From DTLC01 sp964555645 (GTDB lineage Bacteria > Verrucomicrobiota > Verrucomicrobiia > Limisphaerales > DTLC01), in contig CAZKTA010000032.1 of the NCBI GenBank assembly GCA_964555645.1, positions 1-23,401 of the forward strand: a stretch of DNA of 23,401 nt, written 5' to 3'. The notes beneath the pieces were generated by a model, which did no database searches, was not told the origin of the DNA, and worked only from the letters and a program-made list of their open reading frames with translations. A program made the translations under genes and the position numbers. Shown in pieces: positions 8,837 through 15,838 of the stretch; position 1 is the first letter of the stretch; the number at the start of each line of letters is the position of its first letter.

Positions 8837-9670
8837 ATGGGCTTGCTTGATTTCATATTGAACGTGGCCGGGTTGCTTTTGTGGTTGAATTGGCGCACGG
8901 CACGACTTGATCCGATGGCGCGCGCAACTGCGCGCACACTGCTTGGTACGCTCAAACCGGCTGCGCCGGTCCGGTTTCGGCGCTGGCCGTTGCTGGCCGG
9001 CCTTGGGCTGTTGCTATTGGTCCGCGCCATTTTTTATTGGGAGCTCGGGCCGGCGTTGAACTGGAACCCAACGCTCAATCTGGGGGCGGTTGTGCTACCG
9101 TTCAGGAGCGGTTTTTTTGGGCATGTGTTACTGTTTTCACTGGTCAGTTTCATCCGAATGTTTGTGGTACTGTATCTATGGATCATCTTTCTGTGGGTGG
9201 TTGCCCCAACTGATGCACGGGAAAATCCAGCCGCGAAACTGCTCAAAGTATATCTCGGCAGAATTGCACACTGGCCGGCTCCGGTGCAGCTTCTTGCGCC
9301 GTTTTTACTCGGGGCGCTTCTGTGGGTTACCCTTGAACCTGTACTTGCAAGATTGGGGATAACTCACCCGGCGCGTTCGGTTCTGCAACTCTCAGCGCGC
9401 GCGGCGCTAGTTGGCGCCAGCAGCTATGTAACCCTCCGTTGGCTGATCGCATTTTTGTTGCTTGCGCATTTTGTGGATATGTACGTTTACGTGGGTAAAA
9501 GACCCGCACTCGAGTTTGGAATTGCCACTGCAGCGAAACTGCTCAAACCAGTGCGCAAGATCCGACCGCGAATCGGCAAAATTGACCTTGCACCTGCGAT
9601 CGGCCTAGCGCTGATATTCTTGACTGGTGAAGCGCTACTGTGGGTTTTGCCCAGGCTTTATTTGCCCTGA
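8837..9670 (+). CDS. YggT-like integral membrane protein with internal duplication
   Basis: This 277-residue protein is largely hydrophobic, with membrane segments near residues 3-17, 50-66, 95-122, 150-166, 188-218 and 250-274. The C-terminal part (AAKLLKPVRKIRPRIGKIDLAPAIG, about 232-256) strongly resembles YggT proteins, small membrane proteins of poorly defined role in cell division, shape or osmotic tolerance. A weaker copy of the same pattern, AAKLLK then about 17 residues then LAP, occurs at 132-154, exactly 100 residues earlier. The protein therefore appears to be a tandem repeat of one module. It stands alone, convergent with the histidine kinase gene, and its ATG has no evident ribosome-binding site. 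The family call rests mainly on the C-terminal motif. Confidence 0.72.
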   Translation: MGLLDFILNVAGLLLWLNWRTARLDPMARATARTLLGTLKPAAPVRFRRWPLLAGLGLLLLVRAIFYWELGPALNWNPTLNLGAVVLPFRSGFFGHVLLFSLVSFIRMFVVLYLWIIFLWVVAPTDARENPAAKLLKVYLGRIAHWPAPVQLLAPFLLGALLWVTLEPVLARLGITHPARSVLQLSARAALVGASSYVTLRWLIAFLLLAHFVDMYVYVGKRPALEFGIATAAKLLKPVRKIRPRIGKIDLAPAIGLALIFLTGEALLWVLPRLYLP

Positions 9671-9707
9671 GCCGGAGTTGGCACACGCGCCGCCGCAAGA
9701 ACAAGCT

Positions 9708-10802
9708 TCACGCCGCGCAGGGCAGCGTTACGGTGACTGTGGTGCCCTGGCCCGGCTCGCTCTGGATTAGAAGTGCACCGCCGTGCAGCTCTGCGAGCCG
9801 TTTGCTAATGATTAGGCCTAGACCTACCCCTTGCTGTTCCTGCACCTTGCGCTGGAACTGTATGTACGCGCCTATGCGTGCAATTTGTTCCTTATCCATT
9901 CCACGTCCCTGATCAACCACAACCAAGCTAGCCGTTTCGCTCATGCGCCCGAAAGTAACACGCACCTGTGTCCCCGGCCGCGAAAATTTGAATGCGTTGT
10001 TAATTAGTTCGTCGGCAATCTTTTCGATGAACACGTCCGACATTCGCACCGGGCAATCGGCCAACTCCAAACGCAAGTCCGCACTGCGCCCAGCTGAATC
10101 GGCTTGGTTTTGTGCGCATTTTTCAATCACCATGGCCGGTTGCAACGTTTGCCGCGTGCGCAGCGCCTGCGCACTGGCTGGATCAGCTGCCATCAGCTCG
10201 ATTTGTGCGTAGATCAGGAAATTCTCTATCAACCGCTGTAACCGCCTGCCGGATTGTTGAATTACCTGGCCCATTTCCATCAGGTCACCCGGCGAAAGTG
10301 TTGCTGCATCCGTCTGGAGCAATTCGGCATACGCAAGTATACCGTTCAGCGGTGTGCGTAATTCGTGCGGAAGCATGAAACTGATGTTCTGACGAAGGTC
10401 GGCTAGTTTTTTCTCCGCCTGTTCACGCATCATTTCGGCCTTTTTAAGCCGCGCATCCACCGCAGCGTACAAACCCTCGATCGTAAAAGGCTTTGGCAAG
10501 TAATCGTCTGCGCCCAGTTCCATTCCGTATCGCATGCCTTCACTGTCGGCATAGCCGGTCATTAAAATGAACGGGATAGCTGCTGTTGTAGGGTCGTTGC
10601 GCAACGCCGTAAGGGTTGCGTAGCCATCCATTTTCTTCATCTTAACGTCGCAGATGATGACGTCGGGTAACTCCTTGCGAGCTAGTTGGACGCCTTCTTC
10701 GCCGTTTTCAGCTTCAACGACCATGAACCCCTTTTGGCGCAATGCCATGCCCATCATTGCACGGATGGGTTCCTCATCGTCAATGACCAGGATCCTTCTC
10801 AT
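9708..10802 (-). CDS. response-regulator receiver / histidine kinase protein
   Basis: This cytoplasmic signalling protein has its receiver before the kinase. Residues 1-120 are a CheY-like receiver with acidic pocket D8-D9-E10, phospho-acceptor Asp52 (ICDVKMKKMDG), T82 (MTGYAD) and Lys104 (LPKP). A helical linker (about 113-140) leads to a HisKA domain with phosphorylatable His146 (FMLPHELRTPLNGI). An HATPase domain follows, with the N-box ELINNAFKFS (265-274), G1 DQGRGM (297-302) and G2 GVGLGLIISKR (325-335). There is no membrane segment or sensor domain in its 364 residues. All key catalytic residues are present, so it should be active. It is probably driven by phosphotransfer from another kinase to its receiver. 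It lies 164 bases downstream of citrate synthase; cotranscription is possible but unproven. Confidence 0.93.
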   Translation of the reverse strand: MRRILVIDDEEPIRAMMGMALRQKGFMVVEAENGEEGVQLARKELPDVIICDVKMKKMDGYATLTALRNDPTTAAIPFILMTGYADSEGMRYGMELGADDYLPKPFTIEGLYAAVDARLKKAEMMREQAEKKLADLRQNISFMLPHELRTPLNGILAYAELLQTDAATLSPGDLMEMGQVIQQSGRRLQRLIENFLIYAQIELMAADPASAQALRTRQTLQPAMVIEKCAQNQADSAGRSADLRLELADCPVRMSDVFIEKIADELINNAFKFSRPGTQVRVTFGRMSETASLVVVDQGRGMDKEQIARIGAYIQFQRKVQEQQGVGLGLIISKRLAELHGGALLIQSEPGQGTTVTVTLPCAA

Positions 10803-10853
10803 GCACTTACAAGTAAATTGCCCCGATTCTGCGTTCTGTCAATTGCACTTTAT

Positions 10854-10868
10854 CCCTGTCTGGCAGGG
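10854..10868 (-). repeat. short hairpin between the citrate synthase and kinase genes
   Basis: CCCTG (10854-10858) pairs with CAGGG (10864-10868) around a five-base loop. It lies in the 164-base spacer after citrate synthase and 52 bases upstream of the kinase start. There is no T-run on the minus strand, so a terminator role is doubtful. Confidence 0.3.
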
Positions 10869-10966
10869 TGCATGCCGCCATTGCCTTCGTCCGCTTTTGC
10901 ACAACAGCGCTAACAAACTATCCACAACAACAACGCTGCTCAATAATATGGTGCGATCCCGGCAGC

Positions 10967-12256
10967 TTACTTACGCTGGTCAATTGGAACAAAACAGCGC
11001 AGGGTTGGTCCTGTGTAAACCTGTCTGGGCCGGTAAATTTTGCTGTCCGGATTGTCCATCATTTCCTTGTAGTGCGCTATCCAGCCCGGGGTCCGCCCAA
11101 TCGCGAAAATCACGGTGAACATCTCAACTGGAATTCCAATCGCGCGCATTATGATGCCGCTGTAAAAGTCCACGTTCGGATACAAGCGCCGCTCAATGAA
11201 ATACTCGTCTTTAAGGGCTGTTTCTTCGAGTTTCTTGGCTATGTCAAGCAATGGATCGTTCAATTGCAACGCCTCGAGCAGGTCGTCGCATGCTTTTTTG
11301 ATTATTTTTGCGCGGGGGTCGTACGTCTTATAAACCCGATGGCCAAAGCCCATCAGACGCCTACGGTTGGTTTTATCTTTGACCGATGCGATAAATTGCG
11401 AGCCATCGTCGCCCGAGCGATAAATTTCCTCCAACATTTCGATCACCGCCTGGTTTGCACCCCCGTGCAATGGCCCCCAAAGTGCGCATACACCCGCCGC
11501 TGCACTTGCAAACAAGTTCGCCCGCGCCGAGGCAACCATACGCACGGTTGCTGTCGAGCAGTTTTGTTCGTGGTCGGCATGCAGCAAAAAGATCAGGTCT
11601 AACGCACGTACGACCTCGGGTTTGAGCTCATAATCTTCGTACGGCATTGAAAACATCATGTGCAGGAAGTTTGCGGTGTATTTGTATGCTTTCTTCGGAT
11701 AAATGATCGGCAGACCGCGTGACTTGCGATATGAAAATGCCGCGATTGTGCGGACCTGCGATATCAGCCGGGCTGCATGCACATCAAAACTGCTTTTGTC
11801 TTCCCAGCGCATCAGGCTCGGGTCGAAACAACTGCTTGCGTTGATCACAGCCGACAAAATTGCCATCGGATGCGCAGTTGTTGGGAACCCCTCGAAATTG
11901 TATTTGACGGCTTCATGCAGATACTGGTTTTCGGTCAGCAATTCAGAAAACCTGCGCAGCTCAGCGCGCGTTGGCAGATACCCGTAAATCAACAGATACG
12001 CAGTCTCGATGAAGCTGCTCTTTTCAGCCAGTTCCTCAATCGGGATGCCACGATACCTCAAAATTCCGCGCTCACCGTCAATGTAAGTGATTGCACTTTT
12101 ACATGAACCGGTGTTGACGTAACCCTCGTCAAGAGTGATTAGGCCCGTTTCACTGCGCAATTTCGAGATATCAATTGCGCGTTCGCCTTCAGTACCCTGC
12201 ACAATCGGCAGGGTGATCACTTTGCCGTCAACCTCGAGTTTCGCAAATTCGCTCAT
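10967..12256 (-). CDS. gltA: citrate synthase
   Basis: Citrate synthase condenses acetyl-CoA and oxaloacetate to citrate, the entry step of the TCA cycle. The 429-residue product is a full-length type II (GltA-like) enzyme. The catalytic triad is visible as His264 (GPLHGGANQ), His306 (GFGHRVYKTYDPRA) and Asp363 (PNVDFYSG), almost the E. coli numbering. The substrate-binding block LLHADHEQNCST lies at 225-234. The N-terminal extension (about residues 1-45) typical of NADH-regulated Gram-negative enzymes is present. The ATG at 12254-12256 has no clear Shine-Dalgarno sequence. A candidate promoter lies about 80-110 bases upstream. It is separated from panB by 193 bases and is probably its own transcription unit. 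Confidence 0.97.
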   Translation of the reverse strand: MSEFAKLEVDGKVITLPIVQGTEGERAIDISKLRSETGLITLDEGYVNTGSCKSAITYIDGERGILRYRGIPIEELAEKSSFIETAYLLIYGYLPTRAELRRFSELLTENQYLHEAVKYNFEGFPTTAHPMAILSAVINASSCFDPSLMRWEDKSSFDVHAARLISQVRTIAAFSYRKSRGLPIIYPKKAYKYTANFLHMMFSMPYEDYELKPEVVRALDLIFLLHADHEQNCSTATVRMVASARANLFASAAAGVCALWGPLHGGANQAVIEMLEEIYRSGDDGSQFIASVKDKTNRRRLMGFGHRVYKTYDPRAKIIKKACDDLLEALQLNDPLLDIAKKLEETALKDEYFIERRLYPNVDFYSGIIMRAIGIPVEMFTVIFAIGRTPGWIAHYKEMMDNPDSKIYRPRQVYTGPTLRCFVPIDQRK

Positions 12257-12337
12257 ATTTTAGCTCTGATTCAGCAGAAATTGCGCCAAAAAGTATGCCT
12301 TTTTGCCCTCTGGTGGCAAGTTTTGTAGCGCCAAAAC

Positions 12338-12367
12338 TGTATCCAAAGCTGTTGTGTGCGCGGTCAA
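12338..12367 (-). promoter_or_regulatory. candidate sigma-70-like promoter for citrate synthase
   Basis: Read on the minus strand, TTGACC (12367-12362) is followed by an 18-base spacer and GATACA (12343-12338). The -35 box matches consensus at five of six positions; the -10 box is weak. It lies in the 193-base gap upstream of the citrate synthase ATG. Confidence 0.35.
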
Positions 12368-12449
12368 TTTTAGAGCCGTAGGCCGTGGTCGGCACCGCAC
12401 GCAACAACATACAGCAAACCCGCGCAGGACCTCGATTGCAGCCTTCGTG

Positions 12450-13253
12450 TTATATCTTTTTGGTTGCGTTTGTCACTTCTTCTTTCCATTGCCTGACCGC
12501 AGCGAGCATTTGGTCGGCTGCGTTAAGGACGGGCTTAACGTGTTTAAGCCGCATCCATGGTAACAAACCCAGCAAATCATGTGTCACAAGAATTTGTCCA
12601 TCGCAATCGGGGCCGGAACCGATCCCGATTGTTGGTATCGGAATTTTACGTGTGATCTCGGCTGCAACTGCTGGTGTGACAAGCTCGAGCACAATTGCAA
12701 ACGCACCCGCCCGGGCCAGCGCTTCAGCATCGGCAATGAGCATGTCGCGTTCGGATTGAGTTTTGCCCTTGACCTTGTACCCACCCTCTTGACGCACATG
12801 CTGAGGCAGCATACCCAGATGACCAAGGAACGGTATCCCCGCCGCAACAATTGCATTTAGCTGGGGTAGGATATCGCGCCCGCCCTCGGCTTTGACAGCC
12901 TGGGCGCCGGCTGCGACTAACCGTTTTGCATTGGCCACTGCTGCCTCGACACTTGCGATGCTTCCGTACGGCATGTCTGCTGCAAGCAGCGCATTCGGTT
13001 TTGCACGCCCCGCAGCGCGCACGTGATGTTCCATGTCAGCCATGGTTACGTGTGTCGTGTCAGGATACCCCAGCACAACCATCCCGACCGAATCGCCGAC
13101 GAGAATCAGGTGTATGCCGGCTGCATCCAACAGTTTCGTCATCGGATAATCGTAAGCGGTTAGCGCGGCGATTTTCTGGCCGCGCAGTTTCATCTGTCGG
13201 ATGGTGTCTGCCGTGATCTTGCCAGCGTTCATTGCCGTTGCTGTTTGCTGCAT
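12450..13253 (-). CDS. panB: 3-methyl-2-oxobutanoate hydroxymethyltransferase
   Basis: PanB makes ketopantoate from alpha-ketoisovalerate and 5,10-methylene-tetrahydrofolate, the first committed step of pantothenate and CoA synthesis. The 267-residue product carries the family blocks ALTAYDYPMTKLLDAAG and LVGDSVGMVVLG (metal-ligand Asp54). These are followed by AADMPYGS (Asp93), KAEGG (Glu123), GHLGMLPQHV and LELV (catalytic-type Glu190). The family normally begins near residue 8-10 of this frame, so the second ATG at 13230-13232 (MNAGKITADT) is an alternative start. The first ATG (13251-13253) lies inside a perfect inverted repeat. The gene follows rfaE1 by 61 bases on the same strand and is probably in the thiG-rfaE1-panB transcript. 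Confidence 0.96.
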   Translation of the reverse strand: MQQTATAMNAGKITADTIRQMKLRGQKIAALTAYDYPMTKLLDAAGIHLILVGDSVGMVVLGYPDTTHVTMADMEHHVRAAGRAKPNALLAADMPYGSIASVEAAVANAKRLVAAGAQAVKAEGGRDILPQLNAIVAAGIPFLGHLGMLPQHVRQEGGYKVKGKTQSERDMLIADAEALARAGAFAIVLELVTPAVAAEITRKIPIPTIGIGSGPDCDGQILVTHDLLGLLPWMRLKHVKPVLNAADQMLAAVRQWKEEVTNATKKI

Positions 13254-13280
13254 TTACCGGGGCGAACTCGCCGGTAAATG
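13251..13280 (-). repeat. perfect inverted repeat covering the panB start codon
   Basis: CATTTACCGG (13251-13260) and CCGGTAAATG (13271-13280) are perfect 10-base complements around a 10-base spacer. Within it, GGCGA (13261-13265) can instead pair with TCGCC (13268-13272). On the panB mRNA the first ATG is the last three bases of the hairpin. A translational control hairpin or a protein-binding operator are both possible. Confidence 0.7.
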
Positions 13281-13314
13281 TGCGTATTAACGACTGCACA
13301 AGAAACAGCCAGAG

Positions 13315-14328
13315 TCATTTCCGCGCGAAACTCTCAATTAGTTCTTCAGGTGACGCAGTTGCAGTACCTACCTTGCCAACCACAATACCTGCGGCATGAT
13401 TCGAGAAAATGGCAGCTTCAACAGGCGATGCGCCTGCTGCAATTGCACCTGTAAAACACGCTATCACGGTGTCGCCTGCGCCAGATACATCGAAAACTTC
13501 CTTTGCCACGGTCGGTATGTGGATAGGTTTGCGATTGCGTTGACACAGTAGCATGCCAAGCTCACCCAAAGTGATCAGCAACAGCGCCGGGTGCAGTTCT
13601 TCAAACAGCTTGGTTGCAACGCTCATCAGGCTGGTGTCAGAAAGCGGATTAGGGTTGTGCGTGTTGTCAGAAAACCCGGCCAGCTCGAAGGCCTCTTTGC
13701 GGTTCGGAGTTAAAACCGAGACACCCGCCAGATCAAGCCGGTGGACAGGTTTAGGGTCAACACTTAACCAAACGCCACGTGCACGGCACATGCGCTTCAG
13801 TTCATCCAGAAGTCTCTGAGTAACGACGCCTTTGCCGTAGTCGCCAACGATCACCGCTGCAGCAGAATTAATACTGCGTCGCAGCCGCGCCAGCAGTTTG
13901 TCGGTGAGTTTTTCGTCCAGATCGTCCTTAGCTTCGCGGTCAACACGCACGATTTGTTGTCGTTGAGCTATAATACGCGTTTTGAGGCTTGTCGGGCGCC
14001 CGGCAAGCTCGATCAGGCCGTCATGCACGATATTGCAGCTTGTTAACAACCGTTTTAGTTCACCCCCTGCTGCATCGCGTCCGATGACCCCGAACAATTC
14101 AGTCTGCACATTCAACGCCGCCAAATTACGCGCTACATTTGCAGCGCCGCCTGGCATGAAACTTTCGCGCTCGAACTCGAGCACGGGTACAGGTGCCTCA
14201 GGCGAAATGCGCGAAACTTGACCCCACACGAACTGGTCGAGCATCGCGTCGCCTACGACCAAAATCCGCGTTTTACGGGCTAGGCGCAGCAACTGCCGCA
14301 CACGCGCCACTTGCATTGTGGTGTCCAT
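13315..14328 (-). CDS. rfaE1: D-glycero-beta-D-manno-heptose-7-phosphate kinase-like PfkB sugar kinase
   Basis: This PfkB-family kinase most resembles the kinase half of HldE/RfaE, which phosphorylates heptose-7-phosphate at C1 for ADP-heptose and LPS core synthesis. In 337 residues it has the N-terminal ILVVGDAMLDQFVWG, the RfaE-type ISPEAPVPVLEFERE, the ribokinase signature GGAANVARNLAAL (60-72) and GDYGKGV (162-168). The C-terminal DVSGAGDTVIACF carries catalytic Asp286. The cytidylyltransferase half of fused HldE is absent, so a separate rfaE2 would be needed elsewhere. ATG codons occur at residues 1 and 5. It starts 12 bases after thiG ends and precedes panB. The family is certain, and the heptose substrate is likely from the SPEAPVPV block. 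Confidence 0.87.
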   Translation of the reverse strand: MDTTMQVARVRQLLRLARKTRILVVGDAMLDQFVWGQVSRISPEAPVPVLEFERESFMPGGAANVARNLAALNVQTELFGVIGRDAAGGELKRLLTSCNIVHDGLIELAGRPTSLKTRIIAQRQQIVRVDREAKDDLDEKLTDKLLARLRRSINSAAAVIVGDYGKGVVTQRLLDELKRMCRARGVWLSVDPKPVHRLDLAGVSVLTPNRKEAFELAGFSDNTHNPNPLSDTSLMSVATKLFEELHPALLLITLGELGMLLCQRNRKPIHIPTVAKEVFDVSGAGDTVIACFTGAIAAGASPVEAAIFSNHAAGIVVGKVGTATASPEELIESFARK

Positions 14329-14340
14329 GCAGAGTTACGA

Positions 14341-15156
14341 TCAGGTTGCATCTAGAAAAGCCGTTAACGGACTGGTTGGGCTTGCAGTGAATTGCTGGGC
14401 AGGTAGACCGGATTCAAACGCAGCACGGCCAGCCTCGACGGCAAGCTTGAACGCAACAGCCATTCGCACCGGGTCTTCAGCAACTGCTATTGCTGTGTTC
14501 ACAAGCACTGCATCGGCGCCCATTTCCATCGCTTCAGCCGCGTGGCTTGGTGCACCCAACCCTGCATCAACCACGACGGGTACTGTGGCCTGCTCGATTA
14601 TGATGCGAATCTGGTCACGCGTTTGCAGGCCGCGGTTCGAGCCGATCGGTGCCCCAAGCGGCATCACGGTTGCGCACCCGACATCTTCGAGGCGCTTGGC
14701 AAGCACAGGATCGGCATTGATATACGGCAGCACCGTGAATCCCTCGGCCACAAGTTGTTCGGCTGCTTTGAGTGTCTCGATCGGATCAGGCAACAGATAC
14801 CGTTGATCGGGGTGGATCTCGAGCTTGACCCATTTGGGTAACCCAGCTGCAGCAGCAAGCCGCGCAAGCCGCACTGCCTCTTGCGCGTTCAGCGCGCCGC
14901 TTGTGTTCGGCAAAATCAAATACCGATCCGGATCAATGAACTCGAGAATGTTTGCAAACGGGTCTTTTTTGCCTGAGAGGTCCGCCCGACGCAAAGCAAC
15001 CGTGACAAGCTCAGCCCCACTTGCAGCCAGTGCATCACGCATTAGCTCGGGTGAAGCGAACTTGCCCGTGCCCAGGATCAGCCGCGACCTAAACTTGCGT
15101 CCGGCTATCTGTAGTTGTCCGGTCGCTTGCACACCGTGACCATAGAACAAATCCAC
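14341..15156 (-). CDS. thiG: thiazole synthase
   Basis: ThiG forms the thiazole phosphate of thiamine from 1-deoxy-xylulose-5-phosphate, dehydroglycine and ThiS-thiocarboxylate. The 271-residue TIM-barrel product contains FRSRLILGTGKFAS, TVALRRADL, the Schiff-base Lys111 in WVKLEIHPD, MPLGAPIGSNRGLQ, VVVDAGLGAPSHAAEAMEMG and DAVLVNTAIA. These blocks are diagnostic. The start is a GTG (15154-15156), giving about ten residues more than usual before the barrel. A five-base hairpin (15161-15175) sits just upstream. thiS, usually next to thiG, is not in the upstream 680 bases, and no TPP riboswitch motif was recognised there. It heads the probable thiG-rfaE1-panB transcript. Confidence 0.96.
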   Translation of the reverse strand: MDLFYGHGVQATGQLQIAGRKFRSRLILGTGKFASPELMRDALAASGAELVTVALRRADLSGKKDPFANILEFIDPDRYLILPNTSGALNAQEAVRLARLAAAAGLPKWVKLEIHPDQRYLLPDPIETLKAAEQLVAEGFTVLPYINADPVLAKRLEDVGCATVMPLGAPIGSNRGLQTRDQIRIIIEQATVPVVVDAGLGAPSHAAEAMEMGADAVLVNTAIAVAEDPVRMAVAFKLAVEAGRAAFESGLPAQQFTASPTSPLTAFLDAT

Positions 15157-15160
15157 CAGT

Positions 15161-15175
15161 GTGTCCAGTTGACAC
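15161..15175 (-). repeat. hairpin immediately upstream of the thiG start
   Basis: GTGTC (15161-15165) pairs with GACAC (15171-15175) around a five-base loop, beginning four bases before the thiG GTG. It covers the place where a ribosome-binding site would lie, and no Shine-Dalgarno sequence is visible outside it. Confidence 0.4.
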
Positions 15176-15400
15176 GCCCTGAACTTTGCACCGTGCCTGG
15201 CTCCTTGGCAAATTGGCTGGCTGCTTTACACCGCAACCGCACAAATCCATGCAGCTTGTGGTTTATTGTTCAACACTGTGTTATTCGGACAAACTCAATC
15301 CTGCGCGCGTGGAATGTCCTCGCCTGCGAAATATAAATGTAGCCATACGCAGTCCTGCACATCCGAAATCAAATCGAAGAGTCGCAGAGCCAATACGGAT

Positions 15401-15483
15401 GGTAGCGTCACTGTGCCGACGTGTCCGGCGCCGAGATCGCGGCCCTGCGTGTTTGCGGACGTCCTCGGCGAGGCGCCCCTACC
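15401..15483. repeat. 83-base GC-rich palindromic element (dispersed-repeat-like)
   Basis: The element starts GGTAGCGTCACTGTGCCGA and ends TCGGCGAGGCGCCCCTACC. Comparing the left end with the reverse complement of the right end (GGTAGGGGCGCCTCGCCGA) shows imperfect terminal inverted repeats sharing GGTAG, GCCGA and a further TCCG. The interior is GC-rich and low in coding character. Short elements with GGTAG...CTACC ends are, from memory, common between genes in Verrucomicrobiota; this could not be tested here. Confidence 0.55.
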
Positions 15484-15502
15484 AAATTCACTCAAAAGGG
15501 AG

Positions 15503-15524
15503 GGACGCATTGCCTCATGCGTCC
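15503..15524. repeat. perfect hairpin GGACGCAT / ATGCGTCC
   Basis: GGACGCAT (15503-15510) pairs perfectly with ATGCGTCC (15517-15524) around TGCCTC. It follows the 83-base element by 19 bases and is preceded by AAAAGGGA. It may be a second module of the same repeat. Confidence 0.6.
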
Positions 15525-15581
15525 GTGATCAAACCGCAAAGAGCCAAAGACAGTATGCATGAATCTGTAGAAAACGCATGC

Positions 15582-15600
15582 TGTTGGCATTATGCCGACA
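15582..15600. repeat. hairpin TGTTGGCA / TGCCGACA
   Basis: An eight-pair stem with one G-T pair and a TTA loop lies 239 bases downstream of the minus-strand metalloprotease stop. No T-run follows on either strand. Confidence 0.4.
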
Positions 15601-15838
15601 ACCCTGAACTAAGATTGCAGGCACCTCGGTCCCACGCGCACTGGAACTAGACGGCTGCGTTTTCCACAATTTCACAACACAGCTACGGCGGATACAACGA
15701 GCAAGTGACTGCATGTGATAGAGTGGCCCACTGGCCTAAAGATAAGACTCATCGGTTGGCTGTTAAAGTCTGCCAGCGCAAAGGCTCATGAAGTGTGCTC
15801 CGATGCCGATCAATGTTCTCGGGGTTGTGCCGCGCTGA

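Larger units (their letters stand above)
15157..15838. other. 682-base non-coding stretch with palindromic elements
   Basis: This lies between the thiG start and the stop of the metalloprotease gene, both on the minus strand. Open frames in it (the longest is 15186-15650, plus) have no family signature. They cross palindromic elements that would disrupt a normal coding pattern. It holds the thiG upstream hairpin, an 83-base palindromic element at 15401-15483, a hairpin at 15503-15524 and another at 15582-15600. Confidence 0.6.

Noticed and set aside
15157..15400. TPP riboswitch upstream of thiG
   Set aside because: The minus strand was scanned for the CTGAGA and CCTGAT-type conserved cores; neither was found.
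15186..15650. 154-codon plus-strand frame upstream of thiG
   Set aside because: It crosses the 83-base palindromic element and a hairpin, has no recognisable motif and shows irregular composition rich in Arg, His and Cys.
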